Shown here: one piece after another, positions 36,309 to 44,277 of the stretch
Layout of the letters: every line of letters begins with the position of its first letter
How positions within the stretch are numbered: the first letter of the stretch is position 1
NCBI GenBank assembly: GCA_964409245.1
Contig: CAYPCQ010000015.1
Coordinates: forward strand, 1-64,000
From: CAIMWS01 sp964409245
Lineage (GTDB): Bacteria; Verrucomicrobiota; Verrucomicrobiia; Limisphaerales; UBA1319
DNA: 64,000 bases
Direction of reading: 5' to 3'
Translations under genes and position numbers: made by a program
The notes under the pieces: model-generated
What the model saw: the letters and a program-made list of their open reading frames with translations, nothing else
The model's database searches: none
What the model was told of the DNA's origin: nothing

Positions 36309-36532
36309 ACAAGCGATTTGTAATCGATTTTCCTTTCCCCTGCAAGCCTAAGTTGCTGAATTTGTCGGAAAAGGGTGCAAGACAGAAATCTTCATTTATT
36401 TCTACTTTGTTAGATTCGATCTAAAAATCTCGCGGACGGACGTGCGCCAAATCTTCGCACAAAAAACGATTGGCAGCGGTTTTTTCGCCAGCCGATCCGC
36501 ACGGCGGAGGCAAAAAATGGACCGGTTTGGCA

Positions 36533-36770
36533 GGTTATCCCGCCCTTTCAGGGCTGGGAAGAATGTATTTCCGTTGACAACAACCCAGGGCGATGCCCTG
36601 GGCTGGATTAACGCCGCGCCTTTGGCGCTAAACACCTGCGCCTGAACGCCATGAGGATTTTTCGCTTACTTCCGCAGCCCCAACGGGGCGGCTTTAATAA
36701 AGCCCTGGGCAGCGCCCAGGGTAACGCCCCATACCCCCCCCCACCCCAGCCCTGAAAGGGCGGGATAACC
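36533..36770. repeat. 238-bp element with perfect 26-bp inverted ends and internal hairpins
   Basis: The left arm 36533-36558 and right arm 36745-36770 are exact reverse complements over 26 bp (core CCCGCCCTTTCAGGGCTGGG). Inside are four further strong hairpins: CCCAGGGC-GAT-GCCCTGGG (36584-36602), GCGCC-TTT-GGCGC (36616-36628), GCCCC-AAC-GGGGC (~36676-36688) and GCCCTGGGC-AG-CGCCCAGGG (36702-36721). There is no ORF and no transposase, so it looks like a non-autonomous, MITE- or REP-like element. It lies between pilM (minus) and the pseudopilins (plus). Confidence 0.75.
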
Positions 36771-37337
36771 CCTCCGACCCTCTCTGTGGCGGCGGCAGAA
36801 TCAACAATCCCAGAGGGAAATGGAAATTGCCGAGAGCAGGCGCAAGGGACGTAAAAAGGGCGGTAAACCACGGATCACAGGATTACACAGAAAAGGGAAA
36901 ACTTAAACCGTGGAGGAAACAATTTGAGAAACGCAAACGCTTTTGGCTAGCTGGTGGCCAACGGCCAGCAAAAGGCCAGGAATCCAAAGCGGCGCAGCGG
37001 CGTTTTCCAGGTTGGAATTGCCTGCGACGGCGACATAACTTCCTGGTGCTGGGGCGGGCAGGTTCAAAACATCCCCAACCCAGGTTCCAAAACGTGGGAA
37101 TGCTCAGAGGCCAATTGCAGGAAAGTTTTCCACGGAATAGGACATAGGTGTCTCATTCCTGACCATGACAACTCCCAAGGAAATCCTGAATCAAAAGCAC
37201 CGGTCCGAATTCTTATTCTTATTGTCCACTGCGGCCAGGCGCCAACTCCATGGCTGATTTGATATTCCTGCCCAAAACCTGCCTGGTTTGGCGCTTGCCC
37301 CGGACCAACTGGGACTATCTGCGCCCTCTTATCAGAA
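36771..37337. other. Gene-free region between the palindromic element and repeat copy E
   Basis: 567 bp with only short, unsupported open frames. One inverted pair, TAAACCACGG ... CCGTGG, flanks about 40 bp near 36865-36918 and contains CACAGGATTACACAG, a motif that recalls simple genomic repeats. Nothing else was recognised. Confidence 0.5.
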
Positions 37338-37520
37338 CCGTGTTCCGGAAATCTGGTTGTAAGTGGTTGCTCCGCAGACTTTTACGCCAGTAGGCAAGCA
37401 AGCAATGAGTCCCGATTTGGTCGGGATAAATGACGAGCGACCCAAATGCCTGGCCACACCGGCTCAATTGGCTTACTCATCAAGCCTGGCCACACCGGCT
37501 CAATTGGCTTACTCATCAAG
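37338..37520 (-). repeat. Dispersed intergenic repeat, copy E, with a 36-bp tandem duplication at one end
   Basis: Minus-strand frame contains SLVIYPDQIGTHCLL followed by WRKSLRSNHLQPDFRNTV, in register with the other copies. The centre is CCCGATTTGGTCGGG on the plus strand. Positions 37449-37484 and 37485-37520 are identical 36-bp units, with a third unit beginning (CCTGGCCAC) before divergence. Confidence 0.65.
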
Positions 37521-37613
37521 CCTGGCCACCGCCGGCACCTCGAGGCGAATCATTTTTCCTGGCGGCCAGGCGGTTCTTAGGTTCTTAGATTCTTTGCTGG
37601 CCCCGCTTCACGA

Positions 37614-37641
37614 TTGACACTGGCCCAGGAATTGCTATGTT
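37614..37641 (+). promoter_or_regulatory. Candidate sigma-70 promoter of the first pseudopilin
   Basis: TTGACA (perfect -35, 37614-37619), 16-bp spacer, TATGTT (37636-37641). It would give a leader of roughly 105-110 nt before the start at 37756. Confidence 0.5.
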
Positions 37642-37755
37642 TGAATCTGTGGTCAGTTGGTCGGGCAACCAGTGAACAACGGACTAATAAATAAACCTAA
37701 ACCATCGCCCGCTCAAGTTCACGCTGGCCTCGTCAAAGCGAAAGAAAGAAAAGTT

Positions 37756-38118
37756 ATGACAATCAAGAACACGCAGCAATCGGGATTCACCTTGGTGGAA
37801 ATTATGATTGTGGTGGCTATCATCGGCTTGCTGGCGGCCATTGCCATCCCCAACTTTGTGCGCGCCCGCGCCAAAGCCCAAACCAATAGCTGCATCGCCA
37901 ATATGAAGCAACTGGATGGGGCCATCGAGGTCTGGGCCACTGAAAACAAAAAATCAAGTGGCGCTACCGTAACCTTGGCCAATCTATGCCCTGACTATGT
38001 AAAGAACACCCCGGTTTGTCCGGCAGGCAGTGGTGCTTATGGGCTTGGCACCGTAGGTTCCACTAACACGGTAACCTGCCCGAACGTTGGCACTGTAGCA
38101 GACCACAAGCTGCCGTAA
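37756..38118 (+). CDS. Type IV pilin-like / type II pseudopilin, copy 1
   Basis: 120 residues from ATG 37756 (MTIKNTQQSG); the frame is open 33 codons further upstream. The class III prepilin signal is textbook: G^FTLVEIMIVVAIIGLLAAIA with Glu at +5, cleaved after Gly10. The N-terminal helix continues to about residue 45 (IPNFVRARAKAQTNSCIANM), then a compact domain with four Cys in the mature part that could form disulfides (C35, C72, C80 and C100 by count). The mature part is about 110 residues, as in the minimal pseudopilins of planctomycetes and verrucomicrobia. A strong terminator follows, so it is a single-gene unit, probably the structural subunit for the PilMNO platform upstream. Confidence 0.85.
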   Translation: MTIKNTQQSGFTLVEIMIVVAIIGLLAAIAIPNFVRARAKAQTNSCIANMKQLDGAIEVWATENKKSSGATVTLANLCPDYVKNTPVCPAGSGAYGLGTVGSTNTVTCPNVGTVADHKLP

Positions 38119-38155
38119 GTAGCCGGTCGGCATCTTCTTGAGCATTAATTCATGA

Positions 38156-38188
38156 AAAAGCTTGGGGATAAAACCCCGAGCTTTTTTT
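38156..38188 (+). terminator. Intrinsic terminator of pseudopilin 1
   Basis: AAAAGCTTGGGG and CCCCGAGCTTTT pair over 12 positions (one wobble) around a 6-nt loop, followed by a run of T. It lies about 40 nt after the stop. Confidence 0.85.
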
Positions 38189-38430
38189 GCGCCCGGAACA
38201 ATCATACAGATAATCAGGAATTCCAAAGCCCGTGAATAGCCACCAGATGAACCAAAAGGGATCGCATTTCAGGTTGGTCCTTCAATCATACTCCGAATGT
38301 CTTAATTATAACTTAAATCACTCCGGATGAGAAAGTTAATTGAATCGACCGGGTTTGCTGGTTTCGATATCCTCGCAAGTTCCCACGACTGGGAAAGGCC
38401 GCAGAAATCTTGATCAGGTGATTGTTTTGG

Positions 38431-38459
38431 TTGATTAATGATGAGAAACACTGTAGATT
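38431..38459 (+). promoter_or_regulatory. Weak candidate promoter of the second pseudopilin
   Basis: TTGATT (38431-38436), 17-bp spacer, TAGATT (38454-38459), 35 bp before the start at 38494. Both hexamers match 4/6. The rest of the 375-bp gap between the two pilin genes holds the terminator of the first and nothing else recognised. Confidence 0.3.
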
Positions 38460-38493
38460 GAGTAACCTTCTAAAGAGGAGTCAGGAGTTCTGT

Positions 38494-38844
38494 ATGCGCA
38501 GCGTTCCAAAAGCGGTTTCTGCCTTCACACTGGTGGAAATCATGATCGTAGTGGCTATAATCGGCCTGATTAGCGCCATTGCCATACCCAATTACATAAA
38601 CACGAGCATACGCGCCAAAGTCCGCGTATGCTGCGAGAATCTATCCCAAATAGAAAACGCCAAGGAAATTTGGGCCATCCAAACACACAAAACGAATGGC
38701 CAAATCCCCAGCGATGACGATCTATTCGGCCCTAATGGCTACGTTAAATTCAAACCGCAATGTCCCTCAGGGGGAGTTTACGAACTGCAACCAATCGGCA
38801 CCAACGCGACTTGCACCATATCTGGCCACACTCTAACGCCATGA
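38494..38844 (+). CDS. Type IV pilin-like / type II pseudopilin, copy 2, with Ala at the -1 cleavage position
   Basis: 116 residues from ATG 38494, supported by an AGGAG Shine-Dalgarno about 6 nt upstream. The prepilin motif reads VSA^FTLVEIMIVVAIIGLISA: Phe+1, Glu+5 and the hydrophobic helix are intact, but the residue before the cleavage site is Ala instead of the nearly invariant Gly. The rest (VRVCCENLSQIENAKEIWAI) parallels copy 1 (IANMKQLDGAIEVWATENKK), including the E-x-W-A segment, so the two are paralogues. Four Cys are present in the mature part. Followed by its own perfect terminator. Confidence 0.85.
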   Translation: MRSVPKAVSAFTLVEIMIVVAIIGLISAIAIPNYINTSIRAKVRVCCENLSQIENAKEIWAIQTHKTNGQIPSDDDLFGPNGYVKFKPQCPSGGVYELQPIGTNATCTISGHTLTP

Positions 38845-38925
38845 TGATGTGATGTTACCATGGCGCAACATAATCCAGTGTGCGCCCGGATACTCATTGG
38901 CGAGTGAAAGCAGCTTGGTTCAACG

Positions 38926-38960
38926 AATAAGCTTGAGACACATCCTCAAGCTTATTTTCT
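38926..38960 (+). terminator. Intrinsic terminator of pseudopilin 2
   Basis: Perfect 12-bp stem AATAAGCTTGAG/CTCAAGCTTATT with a 7-nt loop and a TTTTCTTGTT tail, about 80 nt after the stop. Confidence 0.85.
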
Positions 38961-39092
38961 TGTTAATCGCCTTCAAATGAGCAATTTAGATCTATGCACT
39001 TGGTTGCTGATCGAGACCCTGGCATCCTGTTTTGGGATGAAGGACTATTCTTTAACCACCGGCCCGCAATTCGCTAGGGTTTCGGAATCAAG

Positions 39093-41369
39093 GTGATGCC
39101 ACTTTGGCGAATAAGCTTGATTCTTGGGGCGGCGATTTTGGCCACCTTTCCATTGGTTCTCCTTGATTATCAGACTTTTATCGCGCGTGATTTTGGTGTT
39201 TTCGGTTACCCATTGGCGCATTACCTAAAGGACTCGTGGCAGCAAGGCGAGATGCCTTTGTGGAACCCATATAATCAATGTGGGGTTCCTTTCCTGGCGC
39301 AATGGAACACCTTGTCCCTTTACCCCGGCTCAATCATCTTCCTGGTTTTTCCACTCCCTGGATCGCTGACGGTTTTTTGCCTCCTGCACTTATGGCTGGG
39401 GGGCTTGGGGATGCATCAATTGGCGCGGCAATGGCTGGGGGCCACGGATTTTGCCGCCGCCGCCGCTGGTTTGGTTTATGCCTTCAACGGATTCACTTTA
39501 AGCTGCCTGGTTTGGCCGCATTACCTGGCCGCCGTTGGCTGGGCACCATGGATTCTCTACGCCATGGGTGCTATCGGCAAAGGCTCAAGGAAAAACATCG
39601 CACTGGCTGCAATGGCAGGGGCAATGCAAATGCTTACCGGCGCACCTGAATTAATCCTGATGACTTGGTTTTTTGCGGGATTGTTGCTGTTGTGGGAAAA
39701 CCTGGAAAAACCCCTAAAAGCCATCGGCCGTTTTCTGCTGGCCACCCTGCTTACGGCGGGCCTGGCCGCCGTTCAACTTTTTCCATTTTTTCAATTATTG
39801 ATTTATTCGGACCGAACCTCCGCTCTGGCGGATGACCGGTGGCCCATGCCCGCGGCCGGCCTGGCAAATTTCCTCGTTCCGCTATTCCAGTGCTTTTCCA
39901 GGCAAACGGGAATTTATGTTCAGTATGATCAGCAGTTCGTCCCATCTTATTATCTGGGCATTTGTGTGCCGGCCTTCGCCATCCTGGCGCTCTGGCGCAG
40001 ATCCGGCCGGCGTGCCTGGCTCCTGGGCCTCTTGTCCATTATTTCACTAGTGCTTGCGCTGGGGAATCAAGGCTGCCTCTACCCTTTGCTTGCGAAATTC
40101 CTCCCTTTTTTCAAAACCGTGCGGTTTCCAGTTAAATTTTTGTTTTTGCTGGTGCTGGCTGCTCCATTGCTGGCCGCCATGGCTTTGAAATGCCTGACAT
40201 TCTCCTCCCCCGCAGCCAACCGAAAGGAACGCCGATCCATCTTATTCACATGGCTGGGCTGCCTGGCCTTGATTTTTTTGACATGCGGTGTCGCCTATTT
40301 CTTTCCTCGCTATCAACCACCGTATCATGGCTGGCCGGCCACCTGGCGCAGCGCGGCATGGGCGGCCCTGTGGCTTACTTTGGGGCTGGGTACCGTATAT
40401 GGCTGCCTGGCCCTCAGGGCAAAATCGCCTTCCACCACACCGTTTTTTTTCCAAGCAGCCATCCTGGCCATCTTATGGCTGGATTGCTATTCCCATATGC
40501 CGGGGATGAACCCCACCGCCAGCGGACAAGTGTTTGCGCCCGGCATACCCGGACTCAACCCCAAGCCTGCCTTGGGGATCTCACGGGCCATGATGAGCTC
40601 CCAGGCGCACTTTGAGCTTTGGCAAAACTCCATCACCGATCCCCTTACCAACTTGATCTGCGACCGCCTGGCTTTGAATGGGAATCTGAACCTTCTCGAA
40701 CAAATCCCTAAGGTGGACGGTTTTTTTGCCCTTAATATCCGCGAATCACAGCAAGTCCACGACCTGCTTTATGCCACCAACGCCCCGCGTTTTCCTGCCT
40801 TGGAACAATTCCTGGGCGTAAGCCAGTCCACCACACACGGACAATTATTCCGGTGGACGACATCCACCAAATTCTCCCCGTGGATAACTGGTGGGCAGAA
40901 ACCGGTATTTGTGAATGGTGACACATCCCTGCGCTGGCTGGCGAATCCCATCCGTGACCTCACGCGCGAAGTATCCTTGCCGGAAAACCTCAAAGGCATG
41001 GTCCAAGCAACGGAAGCCGCTCCAGTGCAAATCACCCGAAGCCAGATCCAAGCAAACCACATGAAAGCGGAAGTCGCGTGCGCAACCAATGCGATAATCG
41101 TGATAGCGCAATCCTATTACCCGATGTGGAAAGCATACGTGGATGGCCAGCCAGTGCCGCTTTGGAGGGCCAACCATGGCTTCCAAGCCTTGGAAGCGCC
41201 GGCGGGCCGGCATCAGGTTGTGGTGCAATACGAGGATGGAAGCTTCCGCCTCGGCCTGGTCATCAGCTTGGGCACAGGTCTCTTCCTGGTTTTGGCAACG
41301 GCCTATAAACCATTGCGTGCCAGATGGATGGCCCGCCAAGGTGGAGGTCCGGCTGAAGCGGTCGCTTGA
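39093..41369 (+). CDS. YfhO-family polytopic membrane protein (GT-C-like)
   Basis: 758 residues with about 12-13 TM helices in the first 480 residues. The family's first periplasmic loop is recognisable: RDFGVFGYPLAHYLKDSWQQ, then GEMPLWNPYNQCGVPFLAQ, where the P-L-W-N-P-Y signature and the preceding acidic residues correspond to the GT-C catalytic loop region. A soluble C-terminal domain (~485-720) contains the repeated YPMWKAYVDGQPVPLWRANH pattern typical of YfhO, ending in one last TM (LGLVISLGTGLFLVLA). YfhO proteins in Gram-positives add sugars to cell-wall polymers; the acceptor here is unknown. A 58-codon ORF begins at the base right after its TGA. Confidence 0.8.
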   Translation: MMPLWRISLILGAAILATFPLVLLDYQTFIARDFGVFGYPLAHYLKDSWQQGEMPLWNPYNQCGVPFLAQWNTLSLYPGSIIFLVFPLPGSLTVFCLLHLWLGGLGMHQLARQWLGATDFAAAAAGLVYAFNGFTLSCLVWPHYLAAVGWAPWILYAMGAIGKGSRKNIALAAMAGAMQMLTGAPELILMTWFFAGLLLLWENLEKPLKAIGRFLLATLLTAGLAAVQLFPFFQLLIYSDRTSALADDRWPMPAAGLANFLVPLFQCFSRQTGIYVQYDQQFVPSYYLGICVPAFAILALWRRSGRRAWLLGLLSIISLVLALGNQGCLYPLLAKFLPFFKTVRFPVKFLFLLVLAAPLLAAMALKCLTFSSPAANRKERRSILFTWLGCLALIFLTCGVAYFFPRYQPPYHGWPATWRSAAWAALWLTLGLGTVYGCLALRAKSPSTTPFFFQAAILAILWLDCYSHMPGMNPTASGQVFAPGIPGLNPKPALGISRAMMSSQAHFELWQNSITDPLTNLICDRLALNGNLNLLEQIPKVDGFFALNIRESQQVHDLLYATNAPRFPALEQFLGVSQSTTHGQLFRWTTSTKFSPWITGGQKPVFVNGDTSLRWLANPIRDLTREVSLPENLKGMVQATEAAPVQITRSQIQANHMKAEVACATNAIIVIAQSYYPMWKAYVDGQPVPLWRANHGFQALEAPAGRHQVVVQYEDGSFRLGLVISLGTGLFLVLATAYKPLRARWMARQGGGPAEAVA

Positions 41370-41546
41370 ATGTCCTTTAACGGCGTTCCTGCAATTGGCC
41401 CAATTGTGCTGGCTGAATCTTTTTGGGCCAGACCTTCGTCGTGCGCCACTGATCCCGATCAGATCGGATTCCGCGGCACCCTTCCTGTCTTGCGCAAAAA
41501 TCTGCGACGCAATCACTTCCCTCCCCAAGGCAGGGACACGGTTTAG
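41370..41546 (+). CDS. Candidate 58-residue mini-gene: intact copy (D) of the dispersed repeat
   Basis: ATG 41370 abuts the TGA of the yfhO-like gene (TGAATG) in the same frame; the ORF ends with TAG at 41544-41546. The peptide begins MSFNGVPAIGPIVLAESFW, contains SSCATDPDQIGFRGTLPVL, and ends RKNLRRNHFPPQGRDTV. Four other copies of the element (12739-12911, 37338-37520, 45451-45613, 60827-60960) encode the same segment in the same register, with no indel across about 35 codons, but lack a convincing start. Within the PDQIG core the copies use CCA/CCC/CCG, GAT/GAC, CAG/CAA and GGG/GGA, i.e. mainly synonymous changes. That suggests the amino acids matter, or did recently. No known family is recognised; it could also be a decaying mobile sequence. 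Confidence 0.4.
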   Translation: MSFNGVPAIGPIVLAESFWARPSSCATDPDQIGFRGTLPVLRKNLRRNHFPPQGRDTV

Positions 41547-42049
41547 TGGCAGGCCCCAAACGCCTCATAGCGGCCTAAAAACAACCTTGCGACCTGCCCA
41601 AAACCACTTGCGTGGCAACGAAAATTCGTCATTGCACCGGCGGCGGCAATCGCATAAATTGCGGCCAAATTTTCCAGCTAACGGCATGGTATCCGGGGAG
41701 ATCCCGGAGTTCGGCGGGTGGTTGGGCCCGTTTCATGAAACACCGTTAGCCGGTTAACTTTTGATTTCGACGCGGCCCAGGATGGAAATAATCAAAAATT
41801 TTCAGAATTCTTTTAAAGGGGTGAGCAGGGGCGCGCCAGCATGGACCTCTCCCACCATGGCATATTTCCCCGCGTATCCAGACCAAACGTAACCCGCGCC
41901 GATTTTGATCGTTTTGGCCTGATGAAAGTCTCCCGTCGATCCACATCAGCGATTAAGATTCTTGGTTAAATATCCAGAAACGCAGGTGAGGTGATGGTTG
42001 GCGGCCAACCCGCCGGGGCGGAGGATTCCCATGCCTCGAAATGGAATTT
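41547..42049. other. Intergenic region between convergent repeat copy D and the beta-helix gene
   Basis: About 500 bp without a supported gene. It contains short inverted motifs (AATTGCGGCCAAATT near 41655) but no promoter or terminator that I would assert. Confidence 0.4.
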
Positions 42050-43996
42050 CTACCATATTTTCAGGGATCGCTGGCCACTGCCGGGATCTTCAAATGGACC
42101 CGCAGTGGGCGTCGTTTCGCTCCGTTGCTTGCTGAAATAGTCCTCGTCTATGATCAGGGGCGAACCATCGGAATCCTCAAAGGGCAGATTGGGAATCTTT
42201 GCTTTCCCTAACCGCTCAGTGGTCACCCTATGGGCCGTGGTTTTCAACGCGGCGCCACCCAGAGCAAAGTTCAGGAATAAGCCCTCCCGGTTTTCCTCCA
42301 GCTTGAGGTTGGGATTGAGCCTGGTTAAGGCCTTGCTGTGCGTTTCGTTTTTATAAGGCCGGGCACCATGATAGTAAACATTGCCTTCCGCTTGGGATTG
42401 CATATCGCGCAGGTCGTAAACCCACAATCCGTAACCTTCCTTCAGGATGGTGTATTTATCATCCTTATCCAAACCCGTGGCGCCGCCACCCACAAAAATG
42501 TTGTTATAAAACCGGTTGTCTCCGCCGGCGATATTCGTCCGCCCCGCCAGCGCCGTGGAATGCGCTTGGTGAAAAGGGGTGCTGCGGCGCAGTTCCGGCC
42601 TGCAAATGATTTTCCCAGCCATCAAATTATGAGCGAAACTGCCCCCCTGGGATCTGTCCCGCAGACTGACGGCGGACAGCAACAGGTTGTTGTCAACCTG
42701 GTATGGGCCATGGTTCACCTCCACAAAAAGATCGTCGGTGGTGTTATGGTAACATATATTGCCGGTGATCCGGACGCCTTGGGCCATCCAGTCCATCCAC
42801 AGGCCCCGATCGGTGTTGTGCACGCGGTTACTCTTGATTAGCGTATCAATCGCGCCATGGATTTTGATCCCGGCGATTTCGGCCCCCGTGAACAGTCGCT
42901 TGGTCCAGATGTTGTAGATATGGTTGCCGGTGATCTGGCTGAAGGCCCCCCCAAGGCTCCCGCAAATGCCCGCCTGTTCGCAATTGAAGATCGTGTTATT
43001 CCGCACCACATGCGACCCAATCTTGTCCTTCGACCAGCCATCCTTCAGCGCTCGTTCAATCACCTCCAAGTAATGCACCGTGCCATCCTTGCCCGGATCA
43101 CTGGTCCAAACGTTGTGCCCGGTCTGGCGGTCTTTGCCCAAGGTGATACCCGCGCATTTGGAGTCGCTGATCACGTTATTCTCAATGATCCATCCCTTGC
43201 TCCAATGCGTGCCCAGGAGGCCGATCTGCTCAGCGGTGGGAGCCGCCCATTGCGTGGCCGCCTGGCACATCCGGAAGCCGCGCACCGTCAGGTAATTCCG
43301 GCCGGGCTGATCGGGGTAAAAACAGCTATCCCGCACATTGATTTCCACCAGATCCGCGTTGGGATTGCGATCATGGAAATTGGCATATAGACAGGTGCTT
43401 TGCTGATCGTTTTCAGCATGCCAGGTGAAAGTAGAGCCTGTGGGATCGAAAGCCCCGGGGGTGGCTTTGGGCTTCAGCACATCCTCCAGCCGATGGCTTT
43501 CATAAAGGGATTTGCCGTTCAAATATATCTCTCCCGTGTGCGGGCGAGTGCCCCGGCCGTCGAACCAATCGCCCGTGATTAAATCCCGGAAAGGGTTGTA
43601 TTTGCCGAAGAACGAGTCGGGCAAAACCACTTTCCAGACCCCGGGCATAAACGGCTGCCAGCCCTGGACCACTTCCGAGCCTTTGATCACAACGGCCTCA
43701 CCGGGCGCTGCCCGGTAGGTGATCCGCCGGGTGTCGGATTCCCCTCCCCGGGGCGGAGTCACCCGCTCACGGTAGATCCCCGCGTGAACGGTGACCACGT
43801 CTCCCGCCTGCGCCAGCGTAGCGCCGCGCTGGATGGTCCGCAACGGCTGGGCTTCCGTGCCGGAATTCTCATCGTTGCCCACTTGGGAAACGTGGTATTC
43901 TGTTCCGGGCAGAGCCGGAATCCCAAGCCAGTGCAAAACCACGGCAAGGATGATTGTGGTAATCCCGGTGCGGTTCCTGGTTTTCGCTTTATTCAT
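42050..43996 (-). CDS. Secreted right-handed parallel beta-helix protein (DUF1565 / pectate-lyase-like fold)
   Basis: 648 residues with signal peptide (ITTIILAVVLHWLGIPALPG). The start of the mature chain, TEYHVSQVGNDENSGTEAQP then LRTIQRGATLAQAGDVVTVH, is the DUF1565 signature that opens many right-handed beta-helix polysaccharide-active proteins. Regular beta-helix coils follow (ENNVISDSKCAGITLGKDR, VVRNNTIFNCEQAGICGSLG, GNHIYNIWTKRLFTGAEIAG, SNRVHNTDRGLWMDWMAQGV). It probably binds or cleaves an acidic or branched polysaccharide, but no catalytic set could be fixed by eye. The upstream 90 bp are strikingly AT-rich compared with the rest of the window. Confidence 0.75.
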   Translation of the reverse strand: MNKAKTRNRTGITTIILAVVLHWLGIPALPGTEYHVSQVGNDENSGTEAQPLRTIQRGATLAQAGDVVTVHAGIYRERVTPPRGGESDTRRITYRAAPGEAVVIKGSEVVQGWQPFMPGVWKVVLPDSFFGKYNPFRDLITGDWFDGRGTRPHTGEIYLNGKSLYESHRLEDVLKPKATPGAFDPTGSTFTWHAENDQQSTCLYANFHDRNPNADLVEINVRDSCFYPDQPGRNYLTVRGFRMCQAATQWAAPTAEQIGLLGTHWSKGWIIENNVISDSKCAGITLGKDRQTGHNVWTSDPGKDGTVHYLEVIERALKDGWSKDKIGSHVVRNNTIFNCEQAGICGSLGGAFSQITGNHIYNIWTKRLFTGAEIAGIKIHGAIDTLIKSNRVHNTDRGLWMDWMAQGVRITGNICYHNTTDDLFVEVNHGPYQVDNNLLLSAVSLRDRSQGGSFAHNLMAGKIICRPELRRSTPFHQAHSTALAGRTNIAGGDNRFYNNIFVGGGATGLDKDDKYTILKEGYGLWVYDLRDMQSQAEGNVYYHGARPYKNETHSKALTRLNPNLKLEENREGLFLNFALGGAALKTTAHRVTTERLGKAKIPNLPFEDSDGSPLIIDEDYFSKQRSETTPTAGPFEDPGSGQRSLKIW

Positions 43997-44277
43997 AGTC
44001 GCACAAAAGTGCTAAGTTCTGTATTTAATGGTATTCTATATCAATTTTTTATCAAGTATTAATAATATAAAAACGAAGCCGCCACCTAAATTGATCGATC
44101 TTTTCCTATATGGTTTCCGCCCGCCCACTTCGCCCCCCGCCGCGCATGCATACGGCTGAATCAGCAGGATTATTCCTGAGCAGGTTCCGACTGGAAACCT
44201 CCAGCCTGTTCCCAAGCGGAATCCCGCAAAAACAATAAAGTCTTTCCCTCTGGCTTCCGGATCCTATACTACGTTCC

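Noticed and set aside
37449..37520. CRISPR array
   Set aside because: The 36-bp units are directly abutting, without spacers, so this is a simple tandem duplication.
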